NCBI GenBank assembly: GCA_002897695.1
Contig: BDTG01000004.1
Coordinates: 11,752-75,751 of the forward strand
From: a bacterium BMS3Abin14
GTDB lineage: Bacteria > BMS3Abin14
DNA length: 64,000 bases
Direction: 5' to 3'
Position numbers and translations under genes: made by a program. How positions within the stretch are numbered: position 1 is the stretch's first letter; every line of letters begins with the position of its first letter. Of the stretch, positions 53,367 to 61,674 are shown piece by piece. The notes beneath the pieces are model-generated. The model had not been told where the DNA came from. It searched no databases and saw only the letters and a list, made by a program, of their open reading frames with translations.

Positions 53367-55463
53367 TCAGGGCCGGGTAGTCCCTTCCAGCCAGGCAACT
53401 CCATCCGGGTGGCTGGATGAGTAATCAGGGATGGTCCCGACCACGGACCCGTGGTTGAGAAAGTCGATGGAATCGAAGATAAGGCGCCTGGCATAGTCAC
53501 TGTTGTGGGCAAACGCCCCCGGCTCCTTGGTGAGGAGGTTCAGATTGAAGGCCGCCCCGAGGGTCTGCTCATCGGGCCAGTCTTTAAAAGCGTTCCCGTA
53601 AGTTTGCTCTGCGGGAACGGCCGAGAGGTAGAAGTAGGGATAGGCGAGCGGATTATAATATATCGGAGTCGTTTGCACACCCAGCTCATCCTCAAGAATT
53701 CCCAGCGCGTCCGCGAAGCCATCGGCCTGCTCAGCAAAGGTTGTCGGGGTCCATACGGGCTCTCCCACGCCGTTGTGGCAGATGGTACAGAAATCCGCCG
53801 GAGTGTCGTCAATGGGGTCGCCGTTAGCGTCGATCTTGAAGGGGGTGTACAGATGGTTGGCGTGCCCGTCGCTCGTGTCGTGCATATGGCAGCTGACACA
53901 GGGACCGTTATCCCCGGTTCCTTCCCAATCTCCGATGCCGATCTTGATATGCTCGAAATCCGGCGAGTTGGAGTAATCAAGCGTAGTCGTGCTGCCGGCC
54001 GGCACATATTCATAACCCATGGGCCTGGCGTCGGACCGGAAAAGGATCCCGGCGGCGGCGAGGTAGTGGGAGTTCGCGCCACCGAAGTTCGCCGTCGAAA
54101 GGGCTGTAGCATAATTATTCTTGATGTACTGACCCGTCGAGCGGCCCTGGTGGCAGTAGGAACACACCGCACTGTTGTTCGCGTTCACCGAGTCGGCCAC
54201 GGCTCCATCATGGTCAAAGAGGGATATGACGCCGGTGAACCTCAACCTGAGGTTGGCTGCCGACGGATAATCCACGCCGTTGTGACATGCGTTGCAGGTG
54301 ATGTAGGCACCCTTACCGACAGGAACTGATGTTGGCGCATCGCCCGCTGAATCGGGTGCGACCGCCGCAAACCCGTACGCTGTATGGCACCGGACACATG
54401 CCGAACTGAAATTGTGTTCGATTGCCCCCCAGTTTGCCGGACCGGATGGAGCCCCGGCAGTCAGAGGCCCCTCTGGGATGGGATGGTGCCCGCTCTTGGC
54501 CCACTCCAGGTTAATGGTCAGGTCAAATTCGTGCGGAGCATGGCAACTGGCGGTACACGAATCTTTCGAGTTGGCGTTGGCCATACCGCTGTTAGGCGAG
54601 CTGTTGCTGGTGTCCACGTAGCCGAGCTTGGCGTTGGCCGAGACGTACTGGGTGAGCATGTCGTCCCCGGCGATCCAGTATTCATTGAAATGTGTGTCGT
54701 TGATGGTGTGGTCGCCGCTGTAATAATACGGCCCGTCCCAACTCCCCGTCCAAGCGGTGCCGGAGTGAGCCGGCAACGTCCAGACCGTAATGCCGTTCGC
54801 AGTGGAGGTGATAGCAGGTCCGTTGCCACTCCCGAAGCTAATCCCGACCGAATTGGCCCAGGAATATTTACTGTCCCGACTGTGGTGTTCGGTCGCGGCA
54901 TCGGCGTGACAAACTGTGCACTGGGCATAACCCGGCACTGGGTAGGGCAACGCTCCTACGCCATAGTGAAAACTCCCGCCGCCGTGGCAGGCTTCACAAT
55001 CGATAATACTCCGGTTGACCTCCCCGATGTTGGGGTTCGTGAACACGTCCCCGCCGGCATTGATATCAAGGATGTCGCCGCCATAATCGGGCCCGGTATG
55101 GCAGGGAGCGCACCTGTCGGTTCCGTCGGCTGCGAGATGCGCACCGGGATCCCCGGTAATCTTGTCGTAGCCGTACGTCGTCCCGCTGGTTGACCCAATA
55201 GCTTCCATGCTGCTGTAGTCTATCCGGGTGCCGTCACCGAGGTCGAAGTTGGCATGGCGGCTCTTGGCCCACTGGTTGAACTTCGTCTGGTTGTGGCATG
55301 TATAGCAGTTCTGCAAACCAACGTACGTCGCAGTCTGTGCCAGCCCTCCGCCGGCGCCAGTCTGGTCCCCTCCGGATTCTTTCAGCGCGCTGCCGCAGGC
55401 GCTGACAAACCCCACGACCATGAGCGCAAACAGGACGACAACAATGTTTCGCTTAATAAACAT
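53367..55463 (-). CDS. Multiheme c-type cytochrome lipoprotein, about ten hemes
   Basis: 698 residues. A lipoprotein signal peptide (VVLFALMVVGFVSACG) suggests outer-membrane anchoring. Nine CxxCH motifs (CYTCH, CAPCH, CEACH, CTVCH, CVRCH, CNACH, CSYCH, CVSCH, CTICH) and one CTASCH (CX3CH) are visible. It may be the outer-surface electron acceptor of the conduit formed with the ten-heme protein and beta-barrel encoded upstream, in the MtrCAB style. No close relation to MtrC or OmcB could be shown by eye. Confidence 0.88.
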   Translation of the reverse strand: MFIKRNIVVVLFALMVVGFVSACGSALKESGGDQTGAGGGLAQTATYVGLQNCYTCHNQTKFNQWAKSRHANFDLGDGTRIDYSSMEAIGSTSGTTYGYDKITGDPGAHLAADGTDRCAPCHTGPDYGGDILDINAGGDVFTNPNIGEVNRSIIDCEACHGGGSFHYGVGALPYPVPGYAQCTVCHADAATEHHSRDSKYSWANSVGISFGSGNGPAITSTANGITVWTLPAHSGTAWTGSWDGPYYYSGDHTINDTHFNEYWIAGDDMLTQYVSANAKLGYVDTSNSSPNSGMANANSKDSCTASCHAPHEFDLTINLEWAKSGHHPIPEGPLTAGAPSGPANWGAIEHNFSSACVRCHTAYGFAAVAPDSAGDAPTSVPVGKGAYITCNACHNGVDYPSAANLRLRFTGVISLFDHDGAVADSVNANNSAVCSYCHQGRSTGQYIKNNYATALSTANFGGANSHYLAAAGILFRSDARPMGYEYVPAGSTTTLDYSNSPDFEHIKIGIGDWEGTGDNGPCVSCHMHDTSDGHANHLYTPFKIDANGDPIDDTPADFCTICHNGVGEPVWTPTTFAEQADGFADALGILEDELGVQTTPIYYNPLAYPYFYLSAVPAEQTYGNAFKDWPDEQTLGAAFNLNLLTKEPGAFAHNSDYARRLIFDSIDFLNHGSVVGTIPDYSSSHPDGVAWLEGTTRP

Positions 55464-55483
55464 TATTCACTCCTCCTCCTTAA

Positions 55484-56299
55484 TCAGTGGCAGCGGCGGC
55501 ACGTCTTGCCATCGCTTGCTCCATTGAGCGTGTCCTTGATATCACCCCAGTTCGCGGGATGGGGATTTACGATAAGACCTTCGCGCGCGCTGTGGCACTT
55601 CAGGCAAACGTCCGCGTCTGGATGGCATGCCTGGCACGTGGGAAGGTTGCGCCGGGCCTCACGGGCATGGCCCTCGGTCCAGTCGTGGGTAGGCAGAACT
55701 GAATTGGTATGGCAGTTCTGACAGTCCGTCACATTAAAAGTGTCATGGAGAACCAGCCCGGCGGAGATATCGCTGAATCCCCTCCTGTGAGACACAAGCG
55801 CCAGATCATCCCGCTGAAAATCATTGTGGCAATCTACACAGAAGCCCTTATCCTCGTGGCAGATGGTACAGCTGCGATCATCCGCCCTGGCGAGGATCGG
55901 ATGGGTAACCAGGAAATCACTGCGATGGATGCCGGCCTTGCCCTGCTCATCGGCAAATCCTGCCTTATGGCAATCGAGACAGAACTTCTGCTCAACATGG
56001 CAGGTCTCACAGTTCCGATCCAATTTTTTGGCATAGGGACCGTGTTCCTTATACCAGAAGCTGTCGTGGGTAACCGGGACGGGAATCCGGACCTTTTCTG
56101 CAAAACCCTTCTCGTGGCATTGCTCACAACGGGACGCCGGGGGCTGGATGGACAGATCACCGGTCTGGTGGCAGTCGGAACAATCGACCCCCTGATCCTT
56201 GACGTGGAAATCGTGATCGAAGACAGGGCTGTCCGCCGCCCACAGTGCAGCAGGCGAGAAAAGGAGGACTATGAAAGACAGGATTATTATTCTTCGCAT
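55484..56299 (-). CDS. Ten-heme periplasmic cytochrome c (MtrA-like)
   Basis: 271 residues from the ATG at 56299. After a signal peptide (IIILSFIVLLFSPAALWA) ten CxxCH motifs occur at near-regular spacing: CSDCH, CEQCH, CETCH, CLDCH, CTICH, CVDCH, CQNCH, CQACH, CLKCH, and CRRCH. The small size for ten hemes (about 25 residues each) is as in MtrA-type decaheme proteins that sit within a beta-barrel. It is 12 bases after the barrel gene and 20 bases before the lipoprotein gene. Confidence 0.92.
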   Translation of the reverse strand: MRRIIILSFIVLLFSPAALWAADSPVFDHDFHVKDQGVDCSDCHQTGDLSIQPPASRCEQCHEKGFAEKVRIPVPVTHDSFWYKEHGPYAKKLDRNCETCHVEQKFCLDCHKAGFADEQGKAGIHRSDFLVTHPILARADDRSCTICHEDKGFCVDCHNDFQRDDLALVSHRRGFSDISAGLVLHDTFNVTDCQNCHTNSVLPTHDWTEGHAREARRNLPTCQACHPDADVCLKCHSAREGLIVNPHPANWGDIKDTLNGASDGKTCRRCH

Positions 56300-56311
56300 G
56301 GCACCCACCCT

Positions 56312-57523
56312 TTAGAAGCGGTACCGCAGACTGACACGGCCCCGATTGAAGTAGTCGTATATAATGCTCTCGATCCGCTCCAGCTTGACGTCAAGTTTAA
56401 GGTCCTTGGAAATGTCCCGACCGGCCCTGATCCAGTAGCGCTTGGCGGAGGTGTCGTCATTGTTATTGGTTTCGATCCGGGTATAGACATTGTACTCGGC
56501 CCCCAGGTCAAGGGAGATCCCGTAGGGAACTTTCGTGCGGATATTTCCCTTTATCCCCTTCAAATCCTCAGCGCTGTCCCTCCAAATCCCTGACAGATAA
56601 CCCGAGATTCCCCCTGGCCGGCGAAGTTCGCACCCTGCCTCGTAGACGTGGGCATCGTTCATGGAGCGGTAGAACTCCTGAGTGTACCCCCCGAAAAGGG
56701 TCCATTCCCGGTCCAGTTGATAGTCGGCGGTAAGGGATATTTCACGGAAGTCGTCCACCGCAAAGACGGAGTAGATGTCGGTGGTATCAAACACGGGAGT
56801 GGTGCCGTAGTATTCGGCCTTGAGCTTCCAACGCTCCTGAGGCACATACCTCACGCCCGCAAGGTAGTAGCCGAAAACCTGAGACAGCAGATCGTACTGC
56901 CCCTCGGCGTAAACGGAACTGCGGGGGGCAATCCTCATGTCGGCCGACATGCCAAGGAATTCCCTCGCCAGGTCGCCGCCAACCCACTTCTGGAGATAGC
57001 TCAACCCCAGATCGGTCCCCTTCCAGTGATGGTCGCTGACGGCAAAGCCCAAGGCGTAATCATCCGACCGATCATCACTGATCGTAACGTATCCACCGCC
57101 GAAGACGTCGGCTGTAATAGACCCGAAACGCCGGGTTGTCAGCCTGACCCCGTCGATGATGGGAGATCCAGCCACCGTGTTTACCCATTGGCGGCCGACT
57201 CGCAGATCCGTTTTAAGGAGAACACCCTTTTTTTCCCAGTAGGCATAATAGAGACGGCTGTCCGCGTCCACTTCATTGGAGAGGTCCGTCCCCAGACGAC
57301 CGTAGATCCGCATCTTCCATCCGTCGGCCGCCTTCGCGTCATCGATCCGGAGATGAAAATACTGATAGAACGGCATGGCGGAGTTGCCGTTTGGCGCATT
57401 GTAGGACTCCACCACCGTCCTGGTCTCCCCGCTCACCCGCACATTCACGGCCGACATGGCCACTCCAGGAAAGACAAGGAGAAGCAGAAGGACAAGCCCC
57501 GCATAAGAACACTTTTTTCCCAT
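56312..57523 (-). CDS. Outer-membrane beta-barrel protein, probable porin of the conduit
   Basis: 403 residues from the ATG at 57523. A signal peptide (LVLLLLLVFPGVAMS) precedes alternating aromatic/polar strands such as YYAYWEKKGVLLKTDLRVG and RYWIRAGRDISKDLKLD; the C-terminus ends in YRF, the typical outer-membrane signal. It is shorter than MtrB (about 700 residues). First gene of the three-gene cytochrome operon. Confidence 0.8.
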   Translation of the reverse strand: MGKKCSYAGLVLLLLLVFPGVAMSAVNVRVSGETRTVVESYNAPNGNSAMPFYQYFHLRIDDAKAADGWKMRIYGRLGTDLSNEVDADSRLYYAYWEKKGVLLKTDLRVGRQWVNTVAGSPIIDGVRLTTRRFGSITADVFGGGYVTISDDRSDDYALGFAVSDHHWKGTDLGLSYLQKWVGGDLAREFLGMSADMRIAPRSSVYAEGQYDLLSQVFGYYLAGVRYVPQERWKLKAEYYGTTPVFDTTDIYSVFAVDDFREISLTADYQLDREWTLFGGYTQEFYRSMNDAHVYEAGCELRRPGGISGYLSGIWRDSAEDLKGIKGNIRTKVPYGISLDLGAEYNVYTRIETNNNDDTSAKRYWIRAGRDISKDLKLDVKLERIESIIYDYFNRGRVSLRYRF

Positions 57524-57645
57524 ACCCGCTCCCATCCCACGTTGGCACATCGCCGGCGTAAAAAAGCCCACCCATGGCCAACTGTTAAAGAACGCCGCTT
57601 TTCCGCACCCCTGCTTCTGAGCGACACAATCTGGGCACAGGTACA

Positions 57646-57660
57646 GCAAGGGGCATGCCA
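57646..57660 (-). promoter_or_regulatory. Sigma-54 promoter of the porin-cytochrome operon
   Basis: On the minus strand TGGCATGCCCCTTGC has the GG and GC ten bases apart and matches TGGCACG-N4-TTGC at all but one position. It lies about 120 bases above the beta-barrel start. Confidence 0.75.
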
Positions 57661-57734
57661 GCTAATTCCAACGACAAAAGGGTTTTCAAAACAGCAGGTT
57701 GCATTCATCCAGACGCGTGGCTCCCGGGCTGATC

Positions 57735-57764
57735 TGGTGAGTTCACCACTTTGACATGGTCAAA
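57735..57764. promoter_or_regulatory. Two adjacent palindromes, likely activator binding sites
   Basis: TGGTGA-GT-TCACCA (57735-57748) and TTTGAC-ATG-GTCAAA (57750-57764) are both perfect inverted repeats, about 75-105 bases above the -24 element of the sigma-54 promoter, the usual enhancer distance. Confidence 0.6.
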
Positions 57765-57808
57765 TAGCCGGACCGGAGCATGCAGCCGCTTAACGCTCGT
57801 GCTGGTAA

Positions 57809-58300
57809 ATGCGCGTAATATTAAGGGAAATCATCAGGATGTTTCGTAAACGGGATGGGGAAGCTATTTTGGCACGGGACTTGAAAAAGACCTGCAACAT
57901 GATGGACATTGTCGCACCGGTTCCCGGCACAAAACGGATCCTGATCGTGGATGACGATCCACTGACTGCTCAGGCCCTCGTGAGATCGCTGCGCCAGGAC
58001 GGCCATGACATCCTCGTCATCGGTAATGGCATGCGCGCCCTCTACGAAATCCAGGCGAACCCATACGCGCTGGTCTTCCTCGAGATCCAGATATCCGACA
58101 AGTCAGGCATGTATGTGTTACGGGAAATCAGACGGACATCACCGTCTACATGCGTCGTCGTCATGTCGGTGGACATTCCCAACGACGAGGTGAAAGAGGC
58201 CATTGAAAGATTCGCCCAGCTCTTTTTGCCGAAACCGTTTGAAATGCTTCAGGTCAGGAAACTGGCTACACAGGCCCTGGCGAAAGCAGATCCTCATTGA
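57809..58300 (+). CDS. Stand-alone receiver protein with Glu at the phospho-Asp position
   Basis: 163 residues (a start at 57899 gives 133). The receiver has ILIVDDDP (acid pair) and the conserved Lys in LFLPKPF, but LVFLEIQISDKSG has Glu where Asp is phosphorylated. A Glu can mimic the phosphorylated form. No output domain. It is divergent from the conduit operon; a weak GG-N10-GC pair lies near 57770-57783. Confidence 0.8.
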   Translation: MRVILREIIRMFRKRDGEAILARDLKKTCNMMDIVAPVPGTKRILIVDDDPLTAQALVRSLRQDGHDILVIGNGMRALYEIQANPYALVFLEIQISDKSGMYVLREIRRTSPSTCVVVMSVDIPNDEVKEAIERFAQLFLPKPFEMLQVRKLATQALAKADPH

Positions 58301-58301
58301 A

Positions 58302-58321
58302 CCGTCCCCGGATAGGGACGG
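58302..58321. terminator. Shared hairpin between convergent regulator genes
   Basis: CCGTCCC (58302-58308) pairs with GGGACGG (58315-58321), a seven-pair stem with a short loop, followed by CGTTTATTC on the plus strand. It lies between the stops of the receiver gene and the sigma-54 regulator gene. Confidence 0.65.
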
Positions 58322-58324
58322 CGT

Positions 58325-59713
58325 TTATTCAAGTCCGAATTTTTTGATTTTGTACCTGAGGGCATCGTAGCCTATTGAGAGGAGCCGCGCCGCGCCGGCC
58401 ATGTTGTTTTTCGACATCACAAGGGCTTGCCGGATGAGCGTCTCCTCCACCTCATCCAGGGATATCCCCTTTTCCGGCAGCGTAAATGCCCGCGGCCCTT
58501 CTGCCCTGGAAGTCCCCTCCTGGAGGCCAATCTCCCTGGGGAGATGATCGGGCGTGATGATCTCGGTATTTCCAAGAACAGCCATCCGTTCCACAACGTT
58601 TTTAAGCTCCCTTATATTGCCCGGCCATGGATAGGACGCCATCAGCTCCTCCGCTTCCGGCGAAAAACCACGGATGGGCATCCTCTTGTACTCCCGGGAG
58701 AACGCGTCGAGGTAGTGCAAGGCGATGGGCATGATGTCTTCCTTCCTGTGTCTCAGGGGAGGGATGTGGAAGGTAAAGGCGCTCAATCGGTAGAAAAGAT
58801 CGCTGCGGAAGGAAGCCTTTTCGACGGCTCGGGAAATATCGATATTGGTCGTTGCCATGACGGTCAGGCTTAACGGGATACTCTTCTTACCCCCGATCCG
58901 GCGCACGGACCTCTCCTCAAGGACTCTCAGGAGCTTGCTCTGCAGGTCGGTCCGCATTTCTCCAATCTCATCTAAGAGAAGCGAACCATCGTTCGCCAGT
59001 TCGAATATCCCCCTCTTGTCTGAACCGGCGTCCGTGAACGCACCTTTGACGTGCCCGAAAAGCTCGCTCTCCATCAGGTGCTCCGGAATGCCTGAACAGT
59101 TAATGCCGACAAAGGGTGAATCGGTTTTATCCCCGGCCCCGTGAATCACTCCGTGGAGATAACGGGCCAGGAGTTCCTTGCCGGTGCCGCTCTCACCTGT
59201 TATCAAAATCGCGGAAACTTTGGCGCCGGCCAGCTTGTCCGCCTTTTCCTTGAGTTCTCTCATGGCTGAAGATTCCCCGATGAACCTCTTCCCTACCTTT
59301 GGGGAAGTGAGCCGGCTCAGGTAGTCGACCCTTCTCCTGAGGTCCTCCTTTTCCATGATGCTGCCGATAACTATTTTCAGCTTCTCCATCTCGAAAGGCT
59401 TGGTCACATAGTCCACGGCGCCCAACTTCATGGCATTTATCGCCGTTTCGGCGGTGTCATCGGCGGTGAGGATCACAACATGCGTTTCTGAAAATCTCTT
59501 CCTGAGGTCCTCCATCGCCTCAAGGCCGCTCCTGCCGGGAAGACCAATATCCAGCAGAACAACGTCGGGTGAGAATGAAGCGACCTTTTCCTCCAGATCC
59601 AGGGCATTCGTTCTGGACCGGACCTGGTATCCGTCTCTCTCGAACGCCCGCATAACCACCGAGACAATGAGTTCATCGTCGTCAACGATAAGAATCCGGC
59701 CTTTTTTCATCAT
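58325..59713 (-). CDS. Sigma-54-dependent response regulator with GAFTDA loop
   Basis: 462 residues from an ATG overlapping the kinase stop (ATGA). Receiver: ILIVDDDE and VLLDIGLPGRSG (Asp intact). AAA+: TGESGTGKELLARYLHG, then GHVKGAFTDAGSDKRG and DGSLLLDEIGEM. FIS helix-turn-helix: NNMAGAARLLSIGYDAL. The loop that contacts sigma-54 reads GAFTDA instead of GAFTGA. It pairs with the heme-motif kinase upstream. Confidence 0.94.
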   Translation of the reverse strand: MMKKGRILIVDDDELIVSVVMRAFERDGYQVRSRTNALDLEEKVASFSPDVVLLDIGLPGRSGLEAMEDLRKRFSETHVVILTADDTAETAINAMKLGAVDYVTKPFEMEKLKIVIGSIMEKEDLRRRVDYLSRLTSPKVGKRFIGESSAMRELKEKADKLAGAKVSAILITGESGTGKELLARYLHGVIHGAGDKTDSPFVGINCSGIPEHLMESELFGHVKGAFTDAGSDKRGIFELANDGSLLLDEIGEMRTDLQSKLLRVLEERSVRRIGGKKSIPLSLTVMATTNIDISRAVEKASFRSDLFYRLSAFTFHIPPLRHRKEDIMPIALHYLDAFSREYKRMPIRGFSPEAEELMASYPWPGNIRELKNVVERMAVLGNTEIITPDHLPREIGLQEGTSRAEGPRAFTLPEKGISLDEVEETLIRQALVMSKNNMAGAARLLSIGYDALRYKIKKFGLE

Positions 59714-61176
59714 GATCTCCGAACCCCGTTTCCGGGGTCGTTGAAAATGTGGAGACAAAACGTTGTTCCATCCCCTTCATTATTTCGAAAGGATATCCTG
59801 CCCCCATCCTGTTCCACAAGCCGTTTACAGATCGCCAGGCCAAGACCGCTGCCCTTTGGTTTGGTGGTGAAAAAGGGGTTGAAAATCCTGTCCGCGTGTT
59901 CTGGCAGGATTCCTTCCCCCGTATCGGAGACCTCCACCCGCCAGAAACCATCCTCGGGAGTTTTGAAGCTCCGAACCGTGAGGGTACCGCCTTTCGGCAT
60001 GGCATCAACCGCATTAAGCATGAGGTTCAGGAGAACCTGCTGGAGATGAATGGCATCCGCCATTATCATGGGTATCCCGTCTGCCAGATCCCTTGCCAGT
60101 ACTACTTTGCCGGCCTTTTCCGGCGGATGGGATCTTCTCTGGAGGATGATTTCCATGGCCGATGCCGTATTATCGATGACATGGTTAAGATCTTCCATCT
60201 CCATGTGGGAGGCCGGCGGCCTGGCGAAGTTAAGCAGGTTCTGCATCAATAGTTCTATCACCTTGATCTGTTCGAGGGTTTTCATGAGCAGGTCACTGTG
60301 CTCCTCATCAAGATCGATCTCGTCGAGGACCACCTGAATGGACAGTTTGATGCCGGTAATGGGGTTTTTGACCTCGTGGGCCAGCCGTGATGCCATCTCA
60401 CCCATAAGGGCCATCTGTTCGGTGTGCGCCCTGCTCGCAATTAATTCCTTCAAAGACCCTGACATTTCGTTGAAAGAGCCGGCGAGTTCTCCAAACTCGT
60501 CCTTGAGCCCCTCTATCCTGTAATCCAGGTCCCCTTCCTTCAGCCTCGATGTCGCTTTCAACAGGGAGGAGACCGGTTTTGTAAAACTGACGAAAATCCA
60601 GACGGCCACCCCAATCACCATCATGGGAGCCAGGATGACAAGCAGGAAAAGTACCACCCGGAAACGGTTGACCCGGTCAAACGTCTCCCGGGTCAGTTTC
60701 ATCATTTTCCTGTTCGTCGTTATTACCATGCCATCAACTTCCTCAATCAGTTCCTCTCCGAGATGAAAAACTTTATCTTTATCCTCCCGCAACATCGTAG
60801 CGTTGATCTTGACGGTATTAATCCGGCTCAACGCCAACTTGAAGGTTTCGCCCTTGTCATGGAGCGTCTGGAGCCGGACCTGAACCTGTTCGCTGTGATG
60901 ACAGGTCAGACAGGTGTCTAAAGCCACGCTCATTTCTGACGCATGGGAAACCAGGGCATCGAGGTTCCTGGCGAACCGGGTGCCTTTCAAGGTAAGATCC
61001 TCCTGGACCCCTTCAAGCCGGGCCAGTAATATTTCCCTCAGGCCTGCCGCCTGATGCAATTGAATCAGATAGTACAGATTCTCAACTGACCGTTGGACTG
61101 AAACAATGGCGAAGCCGCTCAATAAAACCGAAGCTGCCGACAGGGCGATGAGGACAACAATGAGTTTTTTCTTCAC
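59710..61176 (-). CDS. Sensor histidine kinase with a CxxCH heme motif
   Basis: 488 residues. A first transmembrane helix (about 5-25) and second (about 175-200) flank a periplasmic helical region with CLTCHH near residue 88, a single heme-c attachment motif. HAMP follows, then HisKA with RLAHEVKNPITGIKLS and HATPase with NLMLNAVDAMPKGG, DTGEGILP, and GSGLGLAI. It probably senses redox or gas ligands through the heme and phosphorylates the regulator that overlaps its stop. Confidence 0.92.
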   Translation of the reverse strand: MKKKLIVVLIALSAASVLLSGFAIVSVQRSVENLYYLIQLHQAAGLREILLARLEGVQEDLTLKGTRFARNLDALVSHASEMSVALDTCLTCHHSEQVQVRLQTLHDKGETFKLALSRINTVKINATMLREDKDKVFHLGEELIEEVDGMVITTNRKMMKLTRETFDRVNRFRVVLFLLVILAPMMVIGVAVWIFVSFTKPVSSLLKATSRLKEGDLDYRIEGLKDEFGELAGSFNEMSGSLKELIASRAHTEQMALMGEMASRLAHEVKNPITGIKLSIQVVLDEIDLDEEHSDLLMKTLEQIKVIELLMQNLLNFARPPASHMEMEDLNHVIDNTASAMEIILQRRSHPPEKAGKVVLARDLADGIPMIMADAIHLQQVLLNLMLNAVDAMPKGGTLTVRSFKTPEDGFWRVEVSDTGEGILPEHADRIFNPFFTTKPKGSGLGLAICKRLVEQDGGRISFRNNEGDGTTFCLHIFNDPGNGVRRS

Positions 61177-61231
61177 TGGTCGTTCACCCCCCTATCAGGT
61201 GGCCGGTCTGGAGAAGGACAAGGCCGCCATT

Positions 61232-61585
61232 TCAACTTGTTTTAAAAAACATACGGCCAAAAAACAGAATAACAACCCATACGGTAACGAAGACGAAAAA
61301 CAGCGTGTTGAACAGCTTCTGCCGGCTGATCTGCTTCTCCAGTTCCGGGTCGTGAAGGTCCCGATAGGCTCCCTCCCTGAAAAAATGCCTGACCTTGAGA
61401 TTGCTCTCCTTGTTCGTGCTGAAAATACGAGGTTGGCCGAGGGATCTGAAGAGATCAGGGTACTTCACCTTTATGGTATTTAAAACTTTCATATACAACA
61501 GAATACTCGTCAGCCACCCCAGCAACAGGACAACAAGAGCGCCAAAAAAAACAACATATTCGATTCCCTCGGGAAGAGCGCTCAC
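61232..61585 (-). CDS. Small two-helix membrane protein (weak UspB-like resemblance)
   Basis: 117 residues from the GTG at 61585 (AGGAGG upstream). Two membrane helices at about 10-32 and 93-112 flank a basic cytoplasmic region with PDLFRSLGQPRIF and HFFREGAYRDLHDPELEKQ. The layout resembles universal stress protein B but similarity is weak. It is 55 bases upstream of the heme-motif kinase and likely co-transcribed. Confidence 0.7.
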   Translation of the reverse strand: MSALPEGIEYVVFFGALVVLLLGWLTSILLYMKVLNTIKVKYPDLFRSLGQPRIFSTNKESNLKVRHFFREGAYRDLHDPELEKQISRQKLFNTLFFVFVTVWVVILFFGRMFFKTS

Positions 61586-61674
61586 ATTAGTCCTCCTGTT
61601 TTTTATTACCGATGTGTCATAATACAAAGACAATTAATAACGGTGCGACGAAGGGCATTGTAAGAGGAGACGCA

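Noticed and set aside
53002-53424. 140-codon plus-strand frame after the GAF kinase
   Set aside because: Runs through a strong terminator and into the end of the opposite gene, with no homolog I recognise.
53451-54329. 292-codon plus-strand open frame opposite the multiheme cytochrome
   Set aside because: It mirrors a gene with clear heme motifs and signal peptide, and its own sequence has no family likeness.
53367-56299. CRISPR-like periodic pattern in the cytochrome genes
   Set aside because: Repeats are codons for CxxCH motifs, not identical repeats with spacers.
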